Shown one piece after another: positions 9,897-21,970 of a DNA stretch of 64,000 bases. The notes under the pieces were generated by a model that was not told where the DNA came from, did no database searches, and worked only from the letters and a program-made list of their open reading frames with translations. The position numbers and the translations under genes are program-made. Source of the stretch: Anniella stebbinsi (taxonomy: Eukaryota; Chordata; Lepidosauria; Squamata; Anniellidae); NCBI GenBank assembly GCA_029215795.1, contig JARDYH010000002.1, positions 64,333,001-64,397,000 on the forward strand. The letters run 5' to 3'. Position 1 is the first letter of the stretch. Every line of letters begins with the position of its first letter.

Positions 9897-12800
9897 CTCC
9901 CAAGCAGAACAGAATGCCATTTTTTTCTAATAGCGATACCATTTTGTTTTCCTTAGTTCTTTGACATTAGTCACCTAAGCCTCAGGGGAGTATTCTTGAA
10001 CTTTTAAGAGTGAGGAATTCTTTGCACCTAGTACATAACACAGCTTCTGCCTTTGATGGTGTTAATAGAAGCTTTTTATTGTGGGGGTGGAGAGCATTTT
10101 TGCAGGTCACTTTGGGGGAAGGAAGAGCTAGCCCTTCCTGAATGCTGTGACCCTCCCCATTTGAAAAAAAACATCACTTGCTGCAGTTAGACTTTGAATC
10201 GGTATGGCTGTGTGGGTGTGTGAATGAATGGAATGAATAGGAGATGTATGTGTATATCTTTGGGCACCATGTAGGGGGCTCTATGCTAGAAGTGGGGTGG
10301 GACAGAACCAATGCAACTGTTGGGCTGAAAAAGTTTCCCTAGCCCTGAAATACAGGAACCTTCAAATAAAGGATTGTCTGTTAAGACACTTTGTCATTTT
10401 AGTTGTGTTGTGCTGCATCTATCAGTCTAAGCCATTGCATATTTTTATATTTGTTACTTAGTACAGATTGAGTACAATAGTTCAGAACTCACAACACTGG
10501 CCCATTCTGAATCTTTGTAATTGTAGAGGAACAAATTGATTGACTAGCTGAATGTTATATTTAATCAAGTGTTTGGCATACTGTGATCTCAATTTCATTG
10601 TTGACATTCGATGTAGTATTCTTACTATACAACATATTTCTATGCAGAACAATGAGTTGAATTGCCCAGAAAGTGATCTTAAAACTTTCCTTTAGCATGG
10701 AAAGTTAGATGTAAGTGATTATTAAAGTTTTAAGATTCAGTCCTCCAAATTCTCTCTACCAATGCTATCCCATTTTTTTTCAGAGGTCTTCTGCTGACAG
10801 CTTTATGAACTTTTAAGTAGCCATATTTGACTCGGGATTGACCGCAGTAGGATCAACTTCATGCCATATAGATTAATTAAATATTTCAACAATGTGTCAT
10901 GGTGTTGCATTGTGATGTATTGTGATCCATTGTTCTAACCTGGTTATTTATATCCAGCCATTGTCACAATTGCTGTGTTCACACACAACAGTAAGCCAGG
11001 TTTCTGGAGAATTCTGGCTTACCACTATGAGCTATGTGTTGGTACAGGCAGCCCATTCATTCCTACTTGGCATCTCCCCTAAAACCAGATGCTACTAACC
11101 AGGAAACAAAACGGTTCCCAGCTTGTTGCTTCCAAACAACAAGTCAGGATTTGTAAATGAAGAACAAGCTCTGGGTTGCGATCCTGCTCTGGAAGGGATG
11201 CAACAATCAAGAATCCAAGTTTGGATGTTAGGTTCTGATTCACATGAGCTTTTGATGCCTGGGTGGTGCGAATGGGAGGAGCTAAGTGAGTATGAATGGA
11301 CTGTGTGTACCAGCAGGCAGCTCATTCACAGTAAGTTAGGTTTTTCACCATTGCATGCAAATACAGCTAAAGTATGCTTACTTTGTAATTACTGAAGGGG
11401 TGGCAGAAAATTTATGCAAGTGGCCATTTTCCCATCTACTATGAAAAAGTAGCCTTATAGCAATGGGCTGTTTAAATTTAATTATATTTCTTGTGATTTG
11501 TCTAGTATGTCTGAAAATACTTTAGTTAAATAAAAGATATACGATACACATTTAGGGTTGGTACATACAAACACCTGCCAGAGATTCATTATTTTCTTTG
11601 TGGGCTGCCTTGTTTACCTGCCTTTTAGAGCTCCATTTCCTGCAGGTTTGCACTTTGATCTCAGTTTTCAATTTCCTGGCCCTAATGTCAACTCTGTTTG
11701 TTCAGGCATTCTCCAAATACTCCAAATCATAACTATTTTTTAAGTGTCTGGAGTGCAAATACTGAAGGATGTTTTAGCAAGAATCACATTGATCTTCATT
11801 CGCCAACTGAGGGACCTAGGTGGGCTGCTTTGAAAAGGTACACTTGACATCAATTTCAGGGATCAGGTTCTGTTTCAACATATCTGATCCCTTGTAGACA
11901 CATAGACTAGATGCTTCACTGGTCCACACAACTAGCAACGACCATAAAACCAGCTTAGGTTGTATAGCCTTTAAAGCTGTATCCAGCTTTAATCCAAGCA
12001 CAGAAGAATCACAAAGCACAGTCCTCTGGGACTGTGTTACTACAGATGGGAATGAAAAACACCTGATGACTGTCCAAAAGATGGGTCTGATGTATGGACC
12101 TTGTGTACCTGCTTTGGAAACTTTGAAAAAAGTGAGTTTTAAGAGGTACTTTTCCAACATGATAAAGAGTTTCACATGTCAGACTCTTATCCATCCAACT
12201 TTGTACTCACAAGGCACAAGTGCTGGAATTTAATATTGGAGTCATCTCAGCATCTAGGGAAAGTTTCTCAGATTCATTTCTGTGTCAGTAAGAAAAGGGT
12301 AATGACAAAGATCACTGGTGCTGTAAGGGTGATTGATATTAGATGCACTTGGAATGCTAAAAATGCTACAATAATACAGGTTTTGTCATTATATCTGCAC
12401 CATTTAATTTTTCAGTCAAAGGTTCTGATTTCATTGTGAGGTCTGAGTTCTTTGTAAGAAGGCCTCTGAGGCAGTATGTGGATCCAGGAAATCTCCATAG
12501 AAATAAATGGAACTATACACATTTTTATTTGCCGTAGACATGACCAGTTATTCCTATTGGGTAATGGCAGGCAAATTTGCTGTTAATACTCAGTAATTTA
12601 TCATTTAGTACTTGCGTTATGATATTCAGAGCAGTCAGTGACTGAAACAATGAACTTCGGCTAGATAAATGGATTGTCACTATATCCTAAAAAAAAAAAA
12701 AAAATTCTCTATAACTGCCAGCATTTTTAATGTAGTAAGTATAATAGTAATAGGTGATTGTAGGTTTAATATACAGAATTAATTAACAGCACACTGACAA

Positions 12801-13111
12801 GCTCAATCTATCCAGGGAAAATGCTCCAATTAAGCTACACCTCCCTTATATTATAGCTGTGCTGCCAATTAAAATGTGATATATTTTGTCATTTTTTAAA
12901 AAACACATGAAGCTTTTATTCTTTAATAGACTGAGAAATTACATTTTGGCAGGATTTTAACTGACTGTCATTTACATTTAGTATAGCTCTAAAGTATTTA
13001 ATGTTCATCCATCAATGTTTGGCTACTCCAATGGAGGTGGGGGGAAGAGGAATGAGGAGGAATGGGCAAAATATGACAGTGATGCAGACAGAGGGAGATG
13101 TGTATAATCAA
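9897..13111. other. Long non-coding stretch, no gene recognised
   Basis: I see no coding domain or identified element across this 3.2 kb. An 18-base A-run lies near 12690. CACACAACAGTAAGCCAGGT near 10980 and CACAGTAAGTTAGGTTTTTC near 11326 are similar words that could mark a degraded repeat, but I cannot show a boundary. Confidence 0.4.
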
Positions 13112-13757
13112 GGGACCATAGCACTGTGGCAAAGCACATGCTTTGCATGCAGAAGGTCCCAAATTCAATCCTTAGCATATCTAGGTAGGGCTGGAAAAAT
13201 TCCTACCTGAAACCCTGGATATGTTAGGAATATTGCAACCACATCTACAAGTTACAGGAAGAGCGTAGTGTTGCAGTTAACTATTTAATGCATGGGAATT
13301 TTGGGCATAGCTAGCCTTACGATCTCTATAGCCTACAGTGTGGTTTCGTGCTCCTCCACTTCTCTCTCTCTCTTACCTCCTCCATTGCTGGGAGCACACA
13401 TGTTTGCTCTTTTTCCTAGCGATGTTATAGAACATAAACAAATAGACTGAACAAACTGTTTGAAATTACACACTATCTACATTTTTATGCAAGAAATTGT
13501 CAGTAAACCATTTTACCTTTTATTTACTAAAGAAGGGTGTGGTCCCTCTCTCTCTTTTTTTAGCCTTGTGTGCATGTGAGACTGGTAAACACTCATTTTG
13601 TTCTGCCTTTTGTTTTGTTTTTCTGCCAACTGCCTTTTTTTTACAGGAGGCAGCAATGCCAAAAAATTCCCATCAGGATAGTGGCTGGCTGCTAGACAGT
13701 ATCGACAAGATGGACCAAGGGTTTAAGTCAGTATAAGACAGCTTCCCATGTTCCTAT
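13112..13757 (+). repeat. tRNA-derived SINE, split by an LTR
   Basis: The 5' half (13112-13221) carries a tRNA-like head with CATGCTTTGCATGCAGAAGG, then TCCCAAATTCAATCC in B-box position. The 3' half (13676-13757) resumes with GGATAGTGGCTGGCTGCTAG, then AGTCAGTATAAGACAGC and TTCCCATGTTCC. Joined, these match the SINE at 9712-9896 in the opposite orientation. The interruption is the 454-bp LTR described separately. Confidence 0.78.
13217..13680. mobile_element. Solo LTR with 5-bp TSD inside a SINE
   Basis: GGATA is present at 13217-13221 and 13676-13680. Between them, 454 bp start TGTTAGGAAT and end ATTCCCATCA, giving TG...CA termini with a short inverted repeat. No internal coding region or second LTR is present, so it is a solo LTR left by recombination. 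A 5-bp duplication fits several LTR-retroelement groups including endogenous retroviruses; I cannot assign one. A diverged relative lies at about 46130-46562. Confidence 0.8.
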
Positions 13758-14950
13758 AATCCCTTATAATGAAGGAATTGGGGAGTGGCAGAGAGGATTT
13801 ATTTCCAGAACATAATGAAGTGAGTCCTTCAGTATGATCCCACCAATTATAATCCCCCTTTATTTATTAATCGGCTGAAGTGTTAGTTGATAAATATGCC
13901 AATCAAAGGTTGAAATTTTGATGATTTTCTATATATGAAATGAACTTTGGACTCTGCTGAAGATGTAGGACTCTGGGCAATTTAAGCTGTTTTCCTGACA
14001 TTTGAACCAGGTAGGCAACAGTTTTGCTCAGGTGCTGAACTGTGGACATTGGATCTTTTCACTTTGTAGTGATGCATGTCTTCCATGACAGGTAGAGTGT
14101 GGTTTTAATGGGTGATATTTTCCAATGCCTTCACTGAAGCTGTGGGGACAGAGTGGTTCATTGACTAAGTACCTATTTGTGATTGGAGGCCCCTTGGTTT
14201 GGGGTTTTGTTTGAAATTTGGCTGTGGCATGGATGCATGGTCATTCTTGAACCAGGCAGGTAGTGAGGTTTTGGGCCATGGAGACGAGCCTGTACTCCTG
14301 TTAAGGGAGAGTTTAGACAGTAGAGGAGACTTCCAAAAGAAAGCAGAGTGAATCAAGGATCCTAGTAGGTTGGGGATGGCCATGTTGGGTATTGTGGGAG
14401 AAGGTAGATCTCCAAGTGTATTGGACCAACTCCCAGGGACTTCTGGGAGTTGAAGTCCAAAACAGCTGGAGATCTACTTTCTGCCCATCCCTGTTGTAGG
14501 GCACATTTCAGTGGGGACAGACCAAGCTTCGACTGAGGTCCTGCACCTGTTTAGTCCTGTGTATCTGGGTGTTGACATCCACTGCTGGTAGTCCCACAAC
14601 TGGCAGTGGTGGAAGCTTCAACTGGGCAGTTGAGCTGGCTGGAAGAACATCTGTCCTTATCTGCTTAGCCACATTTGGTTGCACATCAACTTGGAGGAAT
14701 GGTTGGGTGATCCTGAGGTCATAGGTGGGAGGCTGTGCTTCACTTGTTACAGAACTTTGGTAGGAGGCTGAGGGCACTCAAGAAGAAGGCAGCAGAGGCC
14801 TCTCCTGTACTTGGAGTGGTTTGGGGAGGGGCAGTGTTGGGAAGATATTTCTCACCAGCAGAGTGACTGGGGCTCTGGTGTTGAGTGCTTTGCCAATCAG
14901 ATTACAATTGGCATCAACTGTGTTTTGCTCACGAGGCAAAAATTGTCATT
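13758..14950. other. Non-coding stretch with one hairpin repeat
   Basis: A palindrome at about 14400-14482 (GTAGATCTCCAAGTG... ACTCCCAGGGACTTCTGGGAGT ...GGAGATCTAC, with both arms matching) is a small foldback repeat. The rest shows no identifiable domain or element. Confidence 0.45.
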
Positions 14951-16062
14951 AAAACATTTTGTCACAGGAGGCTTTTTATAGAAGAGAATTGGCAAGCACA
15001 ACTAAATGGTTGAAGTATAATGAGATTTTAGAAATAACAGAAGGAGATGTGAAAATGAAAAAAGGGAGGAGTTATTGAGTGAAGGAAATGCATGTCAGTG
15101 GTTCTCATATTTACAAATGATAGAAAGGTTTAAGATAGATAAAAAAAACTTGGGGTTTTGAATGTATAAAATCTGAATTTGAGAAAATTTTATGTACAAA
15201 TGATGATCATATTATTTCAAAGATATATAAACTTTTGTTAAAGTATGAGACTGAAGATGAACAGATAAAAGATTGTATGATAAAATGGGCTCAAAATTTT
15301 GGATATAATATAACTTTGGATCAGTGGGAGAATATGTGGTTGAGAGGTTTGAAATTTACATCATGTACTAGATTTGAAAGAATTTTTTTATAAAATGATG
15401 TATAGATTGTATATATCTCTGTCAAAATTGGCAAAAATGTATAAAGGGACATCGGGAAGATGTTGGAAATGTGAAGAGCAGGAGGGAACTTTTTATCACT
15501 TATGGTGGATGTGTAAAAAAGCAAAATCTTACTGGACACAAATGCATAAGGTGATGCAAAATGTATTGAAGATCAGAATACAATTACACCCAGAATACTT
15601 TTTGTTGGGGATAATAGATGAACAGCTGATACAAGGACATGGAACTTTATTCTTATATATGATAACGGCAGCAAGATTGATATACGCCCAGAACTGGAAG
15701 AATGAGAAGATACCAACAGAGGAAGATTGGCTAGAGAAAGTTACAGAATTAGCGGAAATGGCAAAACTTACAGCGATAATAAAAGATAAAACAACAATTG
15801 GGTTTATTGAAGAATGGAAACCGCTGATAGACTTTTTAAAAGAGAGAGGATTGAAGGATGTGTTTGCAAGTGGATTCAGTGATTAGATTGGAAGAAAAAT
15901 AATGGATGGAAGTTGGGAAACTCACTCACTATGTGGAAGTTTTTGTTTGTTGGAGAAATTCGGAAGTTGTAGGGTTGAAATTTCAATGTTGTATGTTGTA
16001 GGGTCTGTGTTTTGTTTGTGTCTGAAAAATAAAAAAAACTTTAAGACAAAAAAACATTTTGT
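14951..16062 (+). pseudogene. 5'-truncated L1 LINE with 12-bp TSD
   Basis: The exact duplication AAAACATTTTGT is found at 14951-14962 and 16051-16062. The insert holds the C-terminal part of an L1-type ORF2. The longest open part (15374-15886, 170 codons) contains CWKCEEQEGTFYHLWWMC, the C-x2-C...H-x4-C cysteine motif of L1 ORF2, and continues YWTQMHKVMQN to a natural stop. Upstream codons are frameshifted near 15385 at a T-run. A short 3' untranslated region ends in A-rich sequence at 16022-16050. TSD length, A-rich tail and 5' truncation are classic products of L1 retrotransposition. The copy has no endonuclease or polymerase domain and cannot move itself. Confidence 0.85.
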
Positions 16063-16072
16063 AGGGTCAATG

Positions 16073-16073
<1 letters not shown>

Positions 16074-16113
<40 letters not shown>

Positions 16114-16200
16114 GTTCCTCTGTATCTGGCAATAATACAAAGACAGACATGTCATTTATTTATTTACTTATTTATTTATTTACTTATTTATTTATTTCAT
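16074..16200. repeat. (AT)n and (TTTA)n microsatellites
   Basis: An AT dinucleotide run spans about 16076-16110, and a tetranucleotide TTTA/TTAC run spans about 16154-16200. The second merges into the tail of the L2-like LINE that follows on the minus strand, where it is the tail repeat. Confidence 0.85.
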
Positions 16201-17870
16201 TTATATGCTGACCCGTAGCTGAAGCTCTCTCAGTGGTTTACAAAAATTAAAACTTTGGACATTAAAAATCGATATACAAAATTTTAAACCATAAAAGCAT
16301 AAAAACAGACAACATATAAAAACAATATACATTTAAAATAAGGCCTAAATATAGTTCTGGGGTCAATTAAAAACTTAGTACATGCTGTTAAATGTTTGGG
16401 AGAAGACAAAAGTCTTAACCTGGTGGCGAAAAGATAACAATGTTGGAGCCAGGCGAGCCTTACCAGGGAGATCTTTCTATAATTTGGGGGCTTCCTTGGA
16501 GTAGGCACCTGGAGGAGGGCCTTAGATGTTGAGCGTAGTGTATGGGTGGGTTCATGTCAGGAGAGGCGTTCTGTCAGGTATTATGGTCCCAAGCCATGTA
16601 AGGCTTTATAGGTTAAAAACAGCACCTTGAATCAGGCTTGGAAACATACAGGTAGCCAATGCGAGCAGGCCAGAGTCAGTTTTATATGTTCAAACCTTTT
16701 GGTCCGGATTATTAATCTGGCTGCTGCATTTTGCACAAGCTGCAGCTTCTGAACTGTCTTCAAAGGCAGCCCCACATAGAGCGCATTGCAGTAATCTAAC
16801 TTGGAGGTTACCAGAGCATAGACAACTGAAGCCAGGTTATCCCTGTCCAGATAGGAACATAGCAGGGCCACCAACCAAAGTTGGTAGAAGGCACTCCGTG
16901 CCACTGAGGCCAGCTGAGATGGTTCTAGGAGAACCCCCAAGCTATGAACTTGCTCCTTCAGGGGGAGTGCAATCCCATCCAGAATAGGTTGAAGACCCTC
17001 CATCCAGTCAGCAGAACCACCCACTAACAGCATCTCAGTCTTGTCTTGATTGAGTTTCAGTTTATTAGCCCTCATCCAGTCCATTGTCGCAGCCAGGCAC
17101 TGGTTCAGCACATCCACAGCCTCACCTGATGAAGATGAGAAGGAGAAATAGAGCTGCGTGTCATTAGTGTACTGATGACAACACTCTCCAAAACTCTGGA
17201 TGACTGCACCCAATGGTTTCATGTACATATTGAACACCATGGGGGACAAGACTGACCCCTGCAGGACCCCATACTGGAGCATCCATGGGGCCGAGCAATG
17301 TTCCCCAAGTACCACCTTCTGGAGCTGATCTGCCAAGTAGGAGCAGAACCACTGCATTGCAGTGCCTCCCACTCCCAACTCAGCCAGTTGTCCCAGAAGG
17401 ATACCATGGTTGATGGTATCGAAAGCTGCTGAGAGATCAAGGAGAATCAACAGAGTCACATTCCCCCTGTCTTTCTCCCAACATAAGTCAACATACAGGG
17501 CAACCAAGGCTGTTTCCGTACCAAATCCAGGTCTGAAACCCAACTGAAATGGATCCAGATAATCAGTCTCATCCAAGAGTGTCTGGAGCTGGCTCGCAAC
17601 CACTCACTCAAGGACCTTGCCCAGAAATGGAACATTTGCCACCGGCCTATAGTTACTAAGATTTTCTGGGTCCAGGGAAGATTTCTTCAGAAGTGGTCTC
17701 ACTACTGCTTCTTTCACATGGCCTGGGACAACTTCCTCTCACAGAGAGGCAATTCTCTTCCCTGGCCCAGCTGGCTGTTCCATCCCTGTTAGCTTTTATT
17801 AGCCAAGAGGGGCAAGGATCCAATACTGAGATGGATGCACGAACCTGTCCAAGCACATTAGGAAGAGAGA
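16201..17870 (-). pseudogene. L2/CR1-like LINE, 5'-truncated, with damaged reverse transcriptase
   Basis: The minus strand reads from 17870 down to a 3' tail at 16200. A 323-codon open frame (17603-16632) carries fingers and palm blocks of a non-LTR reverse transcriptase: FQLGFRPGFGTETALVAL, LLILLDLSAAFDTINHGILL (motif A), [17 protein letters not shown] (motif B) and ANKLKLNQDKTEMLLVGG. Upstream of it, [19 protein letters not shown] is readable near 17670-17610. The catalytic Y-A-D-D box is altered to Y-T-N-D ([12 protein letters not shown]), so this copy is catalytically dead even though the frame is long. Downstream, [18 protein letters not shown] is readable before the 3' untranslated region. 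Closest relative in the window: 42366-43745, with a normal YADD. Confidence 0.85.
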
Positions 17871-18599
17871 CAGATTTTTTTTAATAGCGGTACACTAGAA
17901 TTCCAGTGCATGGCTCAGGCTGCAAAATAATACTGGCTTTCACATCCAAACTTAAGGAAAAGTTCAAAGGCAGGTTAAAATGAGAAATAAATAGAGATAA
18001 GAACTTCATTTCCTGTGCTAACCCTTTTTATTTGTTTTCTAGTAAAATGAGTTCCAGGAACAATAAGTCCAATGGCACATAAAGTTGCTGGCTTGTGGCA
18101 AAGCCTTTGATGGGGAAAACAAATGTTTGAAGAAAAGCAAATGTGAACTTTTAACGTAGCATGCCTCTGTCATACAAGGACATCAAAAATCTGTTCACCT
18201 GAATTGTTATTCAGAATTCCAAGGGCATATTTCAGTAAATAAGACTAATCATAGATTTGTACCAGATAGTCCTGAAACCACACAGGTTTAATATGTTTGA
18301 TTTCCCTCTATTTGATTATGAAAGCATTGCTTGCTACTGGGGTATGCTCTTCTCTCAAACCCAAATGAAAACATATAGGGAAAGCAGGGGTTGTATCGGT
18401 AGGTGGCTGCTCCCCCAATATGCCCTGTGGTCCAGCAGTGTCCTTAATGTGTGGAGGAAGGACATTGAAGCTTGAAAAACCAAGTGGAAGTGTGAGTACA
18501 TGGAAGGCAAGACGTAAGTGAGCACAATATATGCTGAAATTAAGATGGGAATACTTTGTTGGGAATGTGCAAGACCCTTAAGAGTGCAGCCTTTTACAT
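17871..18599. other. Non-coding stretch, no feature recognised
   Basis: No coding domain or repeat family is visible. Confidence 0.45.
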
Positions 18600-18711
18600 T
18601 TTGAATAAATGTTATGGTTTTAATTTTTGTGAACTGCCCAGGGAGCTTCGGCTAATGGACAGTATAAAAATGTAATACATAAAAATAAAATAATAATAAT
18701 AATAGGATTGT
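18600..18711 (+). repeat. 3' end of an L2/CR1-like LINE
   Basis: GTGAACTGCCCAGGGAGCTT, then CGGCTAATGGACAGTATAAA and an AATAATAATAATAG tail. It is the same terminus as at 1740-1963 and (inverted) 16201 and 42366. Confidence 0.75.
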
Positions 18712-19500
18712 AGCTTAAATCTTTTATTAAACAGAAGGTTTTAAGACTAGGATTTCCTTGTTATTGTTGTTTGAAAAGGAAATTAACTATATTTCATGAG
18801 CCCTGTTCATTGCAGCTTTGTGATAGCATTGTTCTTCTTATGCCTCTTTTACCCCTATAATAATCCTTATTATAATCTTTATAACCTTGAATCCAATGTT
18901 GGTTGTCTGCCAGAAGAAGGGAAACCATTGGTGGAATGGATTCTCCTCCCCCTCCCCCTGTAGTGAAATGACACAGTTGGATACAATCCAAAGTATGTGC
19001 CCCTATTTTTTCCTTTTCCCTAGAAAACCGACCTCCCTGCCCCACCCCCAGCACTCAGCCTAACAGTGAAATCCTATAGATGGTTACTCAAAGTAAGTTC
19101 CACTGGGGACTTTGCTTCCCAGACTGTGATTATAGTTCTGGAAGCATGTTCAGGGCTTTACAGAGCATACGAAACATTGATCTTCAAATGCCAGCATTTA
19201 CTATAACTGTAATACTAGCAAATAGTTTCAGGAAAGGAAGCATCTTGACAAGACATTTAATTTATTCTACTCATTATGTTTTCCATATTTAACATGTATA
19301 AGTTTAACCCCCTATTTGCTTCATATGATTATTATATTTATCCCTGGCAATGACAGCTGGACTTTCTGTTCTCCCCTTGTTTTAGTTGTTGCCATGGTGT
19401 ATGTGTGTCTAGCACTCCTAACAGCTCCTTACAGATAATTTCCTTCAAGCTAATCCAAACAGTTATCGATTTCCCCTCCCCTTTCCCTAAATATCTTTTA
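18712..19500. other. Non-coding stretch, no feature recognised
   Basis: Short frames only; no domain or identified repeat. Confidence 0.45.
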
Positions 19501-19592
19501 GGCTGCAATTCTATACCCATGTACCTGGGAGCAAACTCCATTGAACTCGAGGGGACTTACTTCTGAATGGACATGTACAGGATTGCACTGTA
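19501..19592. repeat. Short palindromic repeat (GCAATC...GATTGC family)
   Basis: GGCTGCAATTCTATACCCAT leads to ACCTGGGAGCAAACTCCATT, and the other arm reads GGGGACTTACTTCTGAATGG to CAGGATTGCACTG. The preceding bases are TTTTA. It is the same hairpin element as at 4747. Confidence 0.65.
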
Positions 19593-21215
19593 CGTCAGTG
19601 AAGATGAGGGGCAGCATCCTGTACTGCTGCTGGGCAGTTTCTTATCCTACCACTGTGCTCCCACTGTTTCAGTTGTGCAAGTGGGACCTACTACTAGTGC
19701 TATAGGAAGCAACCCCAGATATGAGTGGAAACAACCATTTTGGGACCAAGACAGCTCAGCAATGTCTGTGAGTTCCACTGACCTGCCCCGTTCGGAAATG
19801 AACATTTCCACATGTAGCTGTTTGCTTAAGGATCCGCTAGCTTCCTTTTGCACTAGTGGTTGGTAGATGCTGTCTGTGGAATCCAGATCTGAAACAGAAA
19901 CTTCCTACACAGGGTGAGAAAACAAACGGATGCTTCCTTGCATAACTTTGTTTCTGTACCACAAGATGCTAGTATTCCATTGTATGCCAGCCCTTTCTTT
20001 TTCAAGGAGTAGGTTACAAGTTCAGCAACTATTTAAAACTTCACAAACTTCACTGGGAACAAAGGAAAGCAAGTCCCCCCTGGTAAAGGGATTTCTTAAC
20101 AGCCACAATATCATGGGTACTGAATGTCTCTATTATGATTGCTGTAATGCGAGTTGTTTGGAAACTGTTCTTACCTTTGATCTTCAAAGGGCTCTATTAG
20201 TGTAAGTTCTGTTGAAGTTGCTCACACAATATAAGGCAGTAAGGTGGATAGGCTAGCAGACTTCACTTGTTCTTGAGAGCTAAGCACAGTGTTTAGGATT
20301 GAGGTCCCAGGAGATGATGACTTAGACCATTTAGATGGCTATATATATAACTGAATGGGGGCCTTTAGGCAGATCTCTGTAGAATGCAGTTTGACACTCT
20401 GAATTTCTGTGCAGATAAGTCATCATTTAATTCTTGTGCTTAGGATGTGATTTTATATAAGAACCCTACCAAAATTTGTGGGTTCAACATTGTGTCTAAT
20501 GCTACAAACAAAAAGAAATTTACTGACAATAAAGAGTAATTAAATTCATACATATTGTTACAAATACCTGTCAGCCAAGGGTATTTTCCCTTTTGTTGGG
20601 AGCATTGCTGGCTAATTGCTCTGATGTCCTAAACAATAATTTCTAATAATCTAACAATTAGTAATTCAAGCTGGCAATGACAGAGTAGTGTAATATTTTT
20701 TGCATGCGGTGTATTTCCTCTTGTAGAGCCATTTTGTGTCCTGCAGCTCATTTGGGTTCTTCAAAATGGCATTAGCTACTTAATTATTTGTTTCTCTTAC
20801 TCCATATTTCTATATTAAGGAATTCTGAAATATCACATTAATGTGTGTGTGTGTGCGCGCGCTTGTGTGTTTTAGAAAAGCAGCATGTGCAGGCAAGTTA
20901 AACTCACCAATGCACATGCTCAGAATAGAGAAAAGGGACTGCGGAAAGAACAATGGAGGAGGAGGGGCAGGGCAAAGAAACAATAACTGGAAAATTCTGT
21001 CATGATGGAAGCAACATCCCTCTCTGCCCACTGAGGAAAAGGAGCTCTGTGTGATTCGTGGGTTGAAAAATGGCAGGCAACAGAACTTGGTATGCAGGTT
21101 CTGGCTGCCTAACCCCCCCCCCCCCAAAAAAAAAAGGCTCTGTGGGGGGGGATAGTTTGTAAGGCTGATGACATGACCCATTTTGGGAGTCAATAACTGT
21201 CTGAAAAGCAAGATA
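19593..21215. other. Non-coding stretch with simple-sequence tracts
   Basis: A GT/GC alternating tract lies at about 20842-20870, and C-run/A-run and G-run tracts lie at 21113-21155. No coding domain is seen. Confidence 0.45.
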
Positions 21216-21222
21216 AAAGTGC

Positions 21223-21223
21223 A

Positions 21224-21264
<41 letters not shown>
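21223..21264. repeat. (TA)n microsatellite
   Basis: About 21 uninterrupted TA units. Confidence 0.95.
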
Positions 21265-21267
<3 letters not shown>

Positions 21268-21329
21268 GCAACCCAATTCCAATTTACTCAGAATATGGTC
21301 CAGCAAAATGTGATGTTAAATATGATTGT

Positions 21330-21970
21330 AGCCTTTAAGGCGTTCTTTTGAATGCTTGAAATTCAGAGGCATTCTCAAGTTTTCAGCGTCTAGTTTTTGT
21401 TGTAGGCAAATGGAATTCAAGTGTCTTTGCTGTTCGTCAAGTTCATCCGGGCATGGTTATGGACAGGACCTGGAGAACACAATTAGCAGAGCTGCTTCTA
21501 GTGCATGGTGGGGTGGGGGGATGGTGTTGGCTACTGTGGGAATGGTGTGATAATGATCAGGATTGCACCAGGCAAAGAGGGGGTGCTTAACACTTTCTTC
21601 CCCTGTTGCGGTTCTGCCAGAAATGATTCCTTTGAAGGTGCCATTTGCTTTGCGAAGAAATCCCCCACTGGCACCAGGCGCTGCTATTGGCATGTTTTTT
21701 TTAAGTGCATGTTAAGCGCAAAACTACATTTAGCATCCAATCTAGTCTAGTACTCACTCTCACTAGATTCAATGGAATTTAATTCCTGACAAGGGTGCTT
21801 AGGGATCGTAGCCTGAAATGCATTCCTTTGAATGCTTGAAATTCAAAGGCATTCTCAGGTTTTCACTGTCTAGATGGTGGAGGTAAATGGATGTCAGGTG
21901 TCAGTTTCACTGGGGGGGGGAGTTGGCTGTAGACGGGGCCTGGAGAACTCAATAAGCAGAGCTGCTTCTA
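21330..21970 (+). repeat. Local direct duplication, two ~165-bp copies
   Basis: Copy one (about 21330-21505) and copy two (about 21808-21970) share TTTGAATGCTTGAAATTCA, GGCATTCTCA followed by GTTTTCA, and CCTGGAGAAC followed by a GCAGAGCTGCTTCTA string, in the same order and orientation. About 300 bp of unrelated sequence separates them. It is either a local tandem duplication with later insertion or two copies of one unknown repeat. Confidence 0.65.

Noticed and set aside
11800..12200. Possible exon (overlapping minus-strand frames)
   Set aside because: The frames encode no recognisable domain and I found no convincing splice-site pair.
20270..20330. 5S rRNA-like words (GAGAGCTAAGCACAGTG) suggesting a 5S-derived SINE
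   Set aside because: The match is too short and the rest of a 5S-like promoter cannot be followed.
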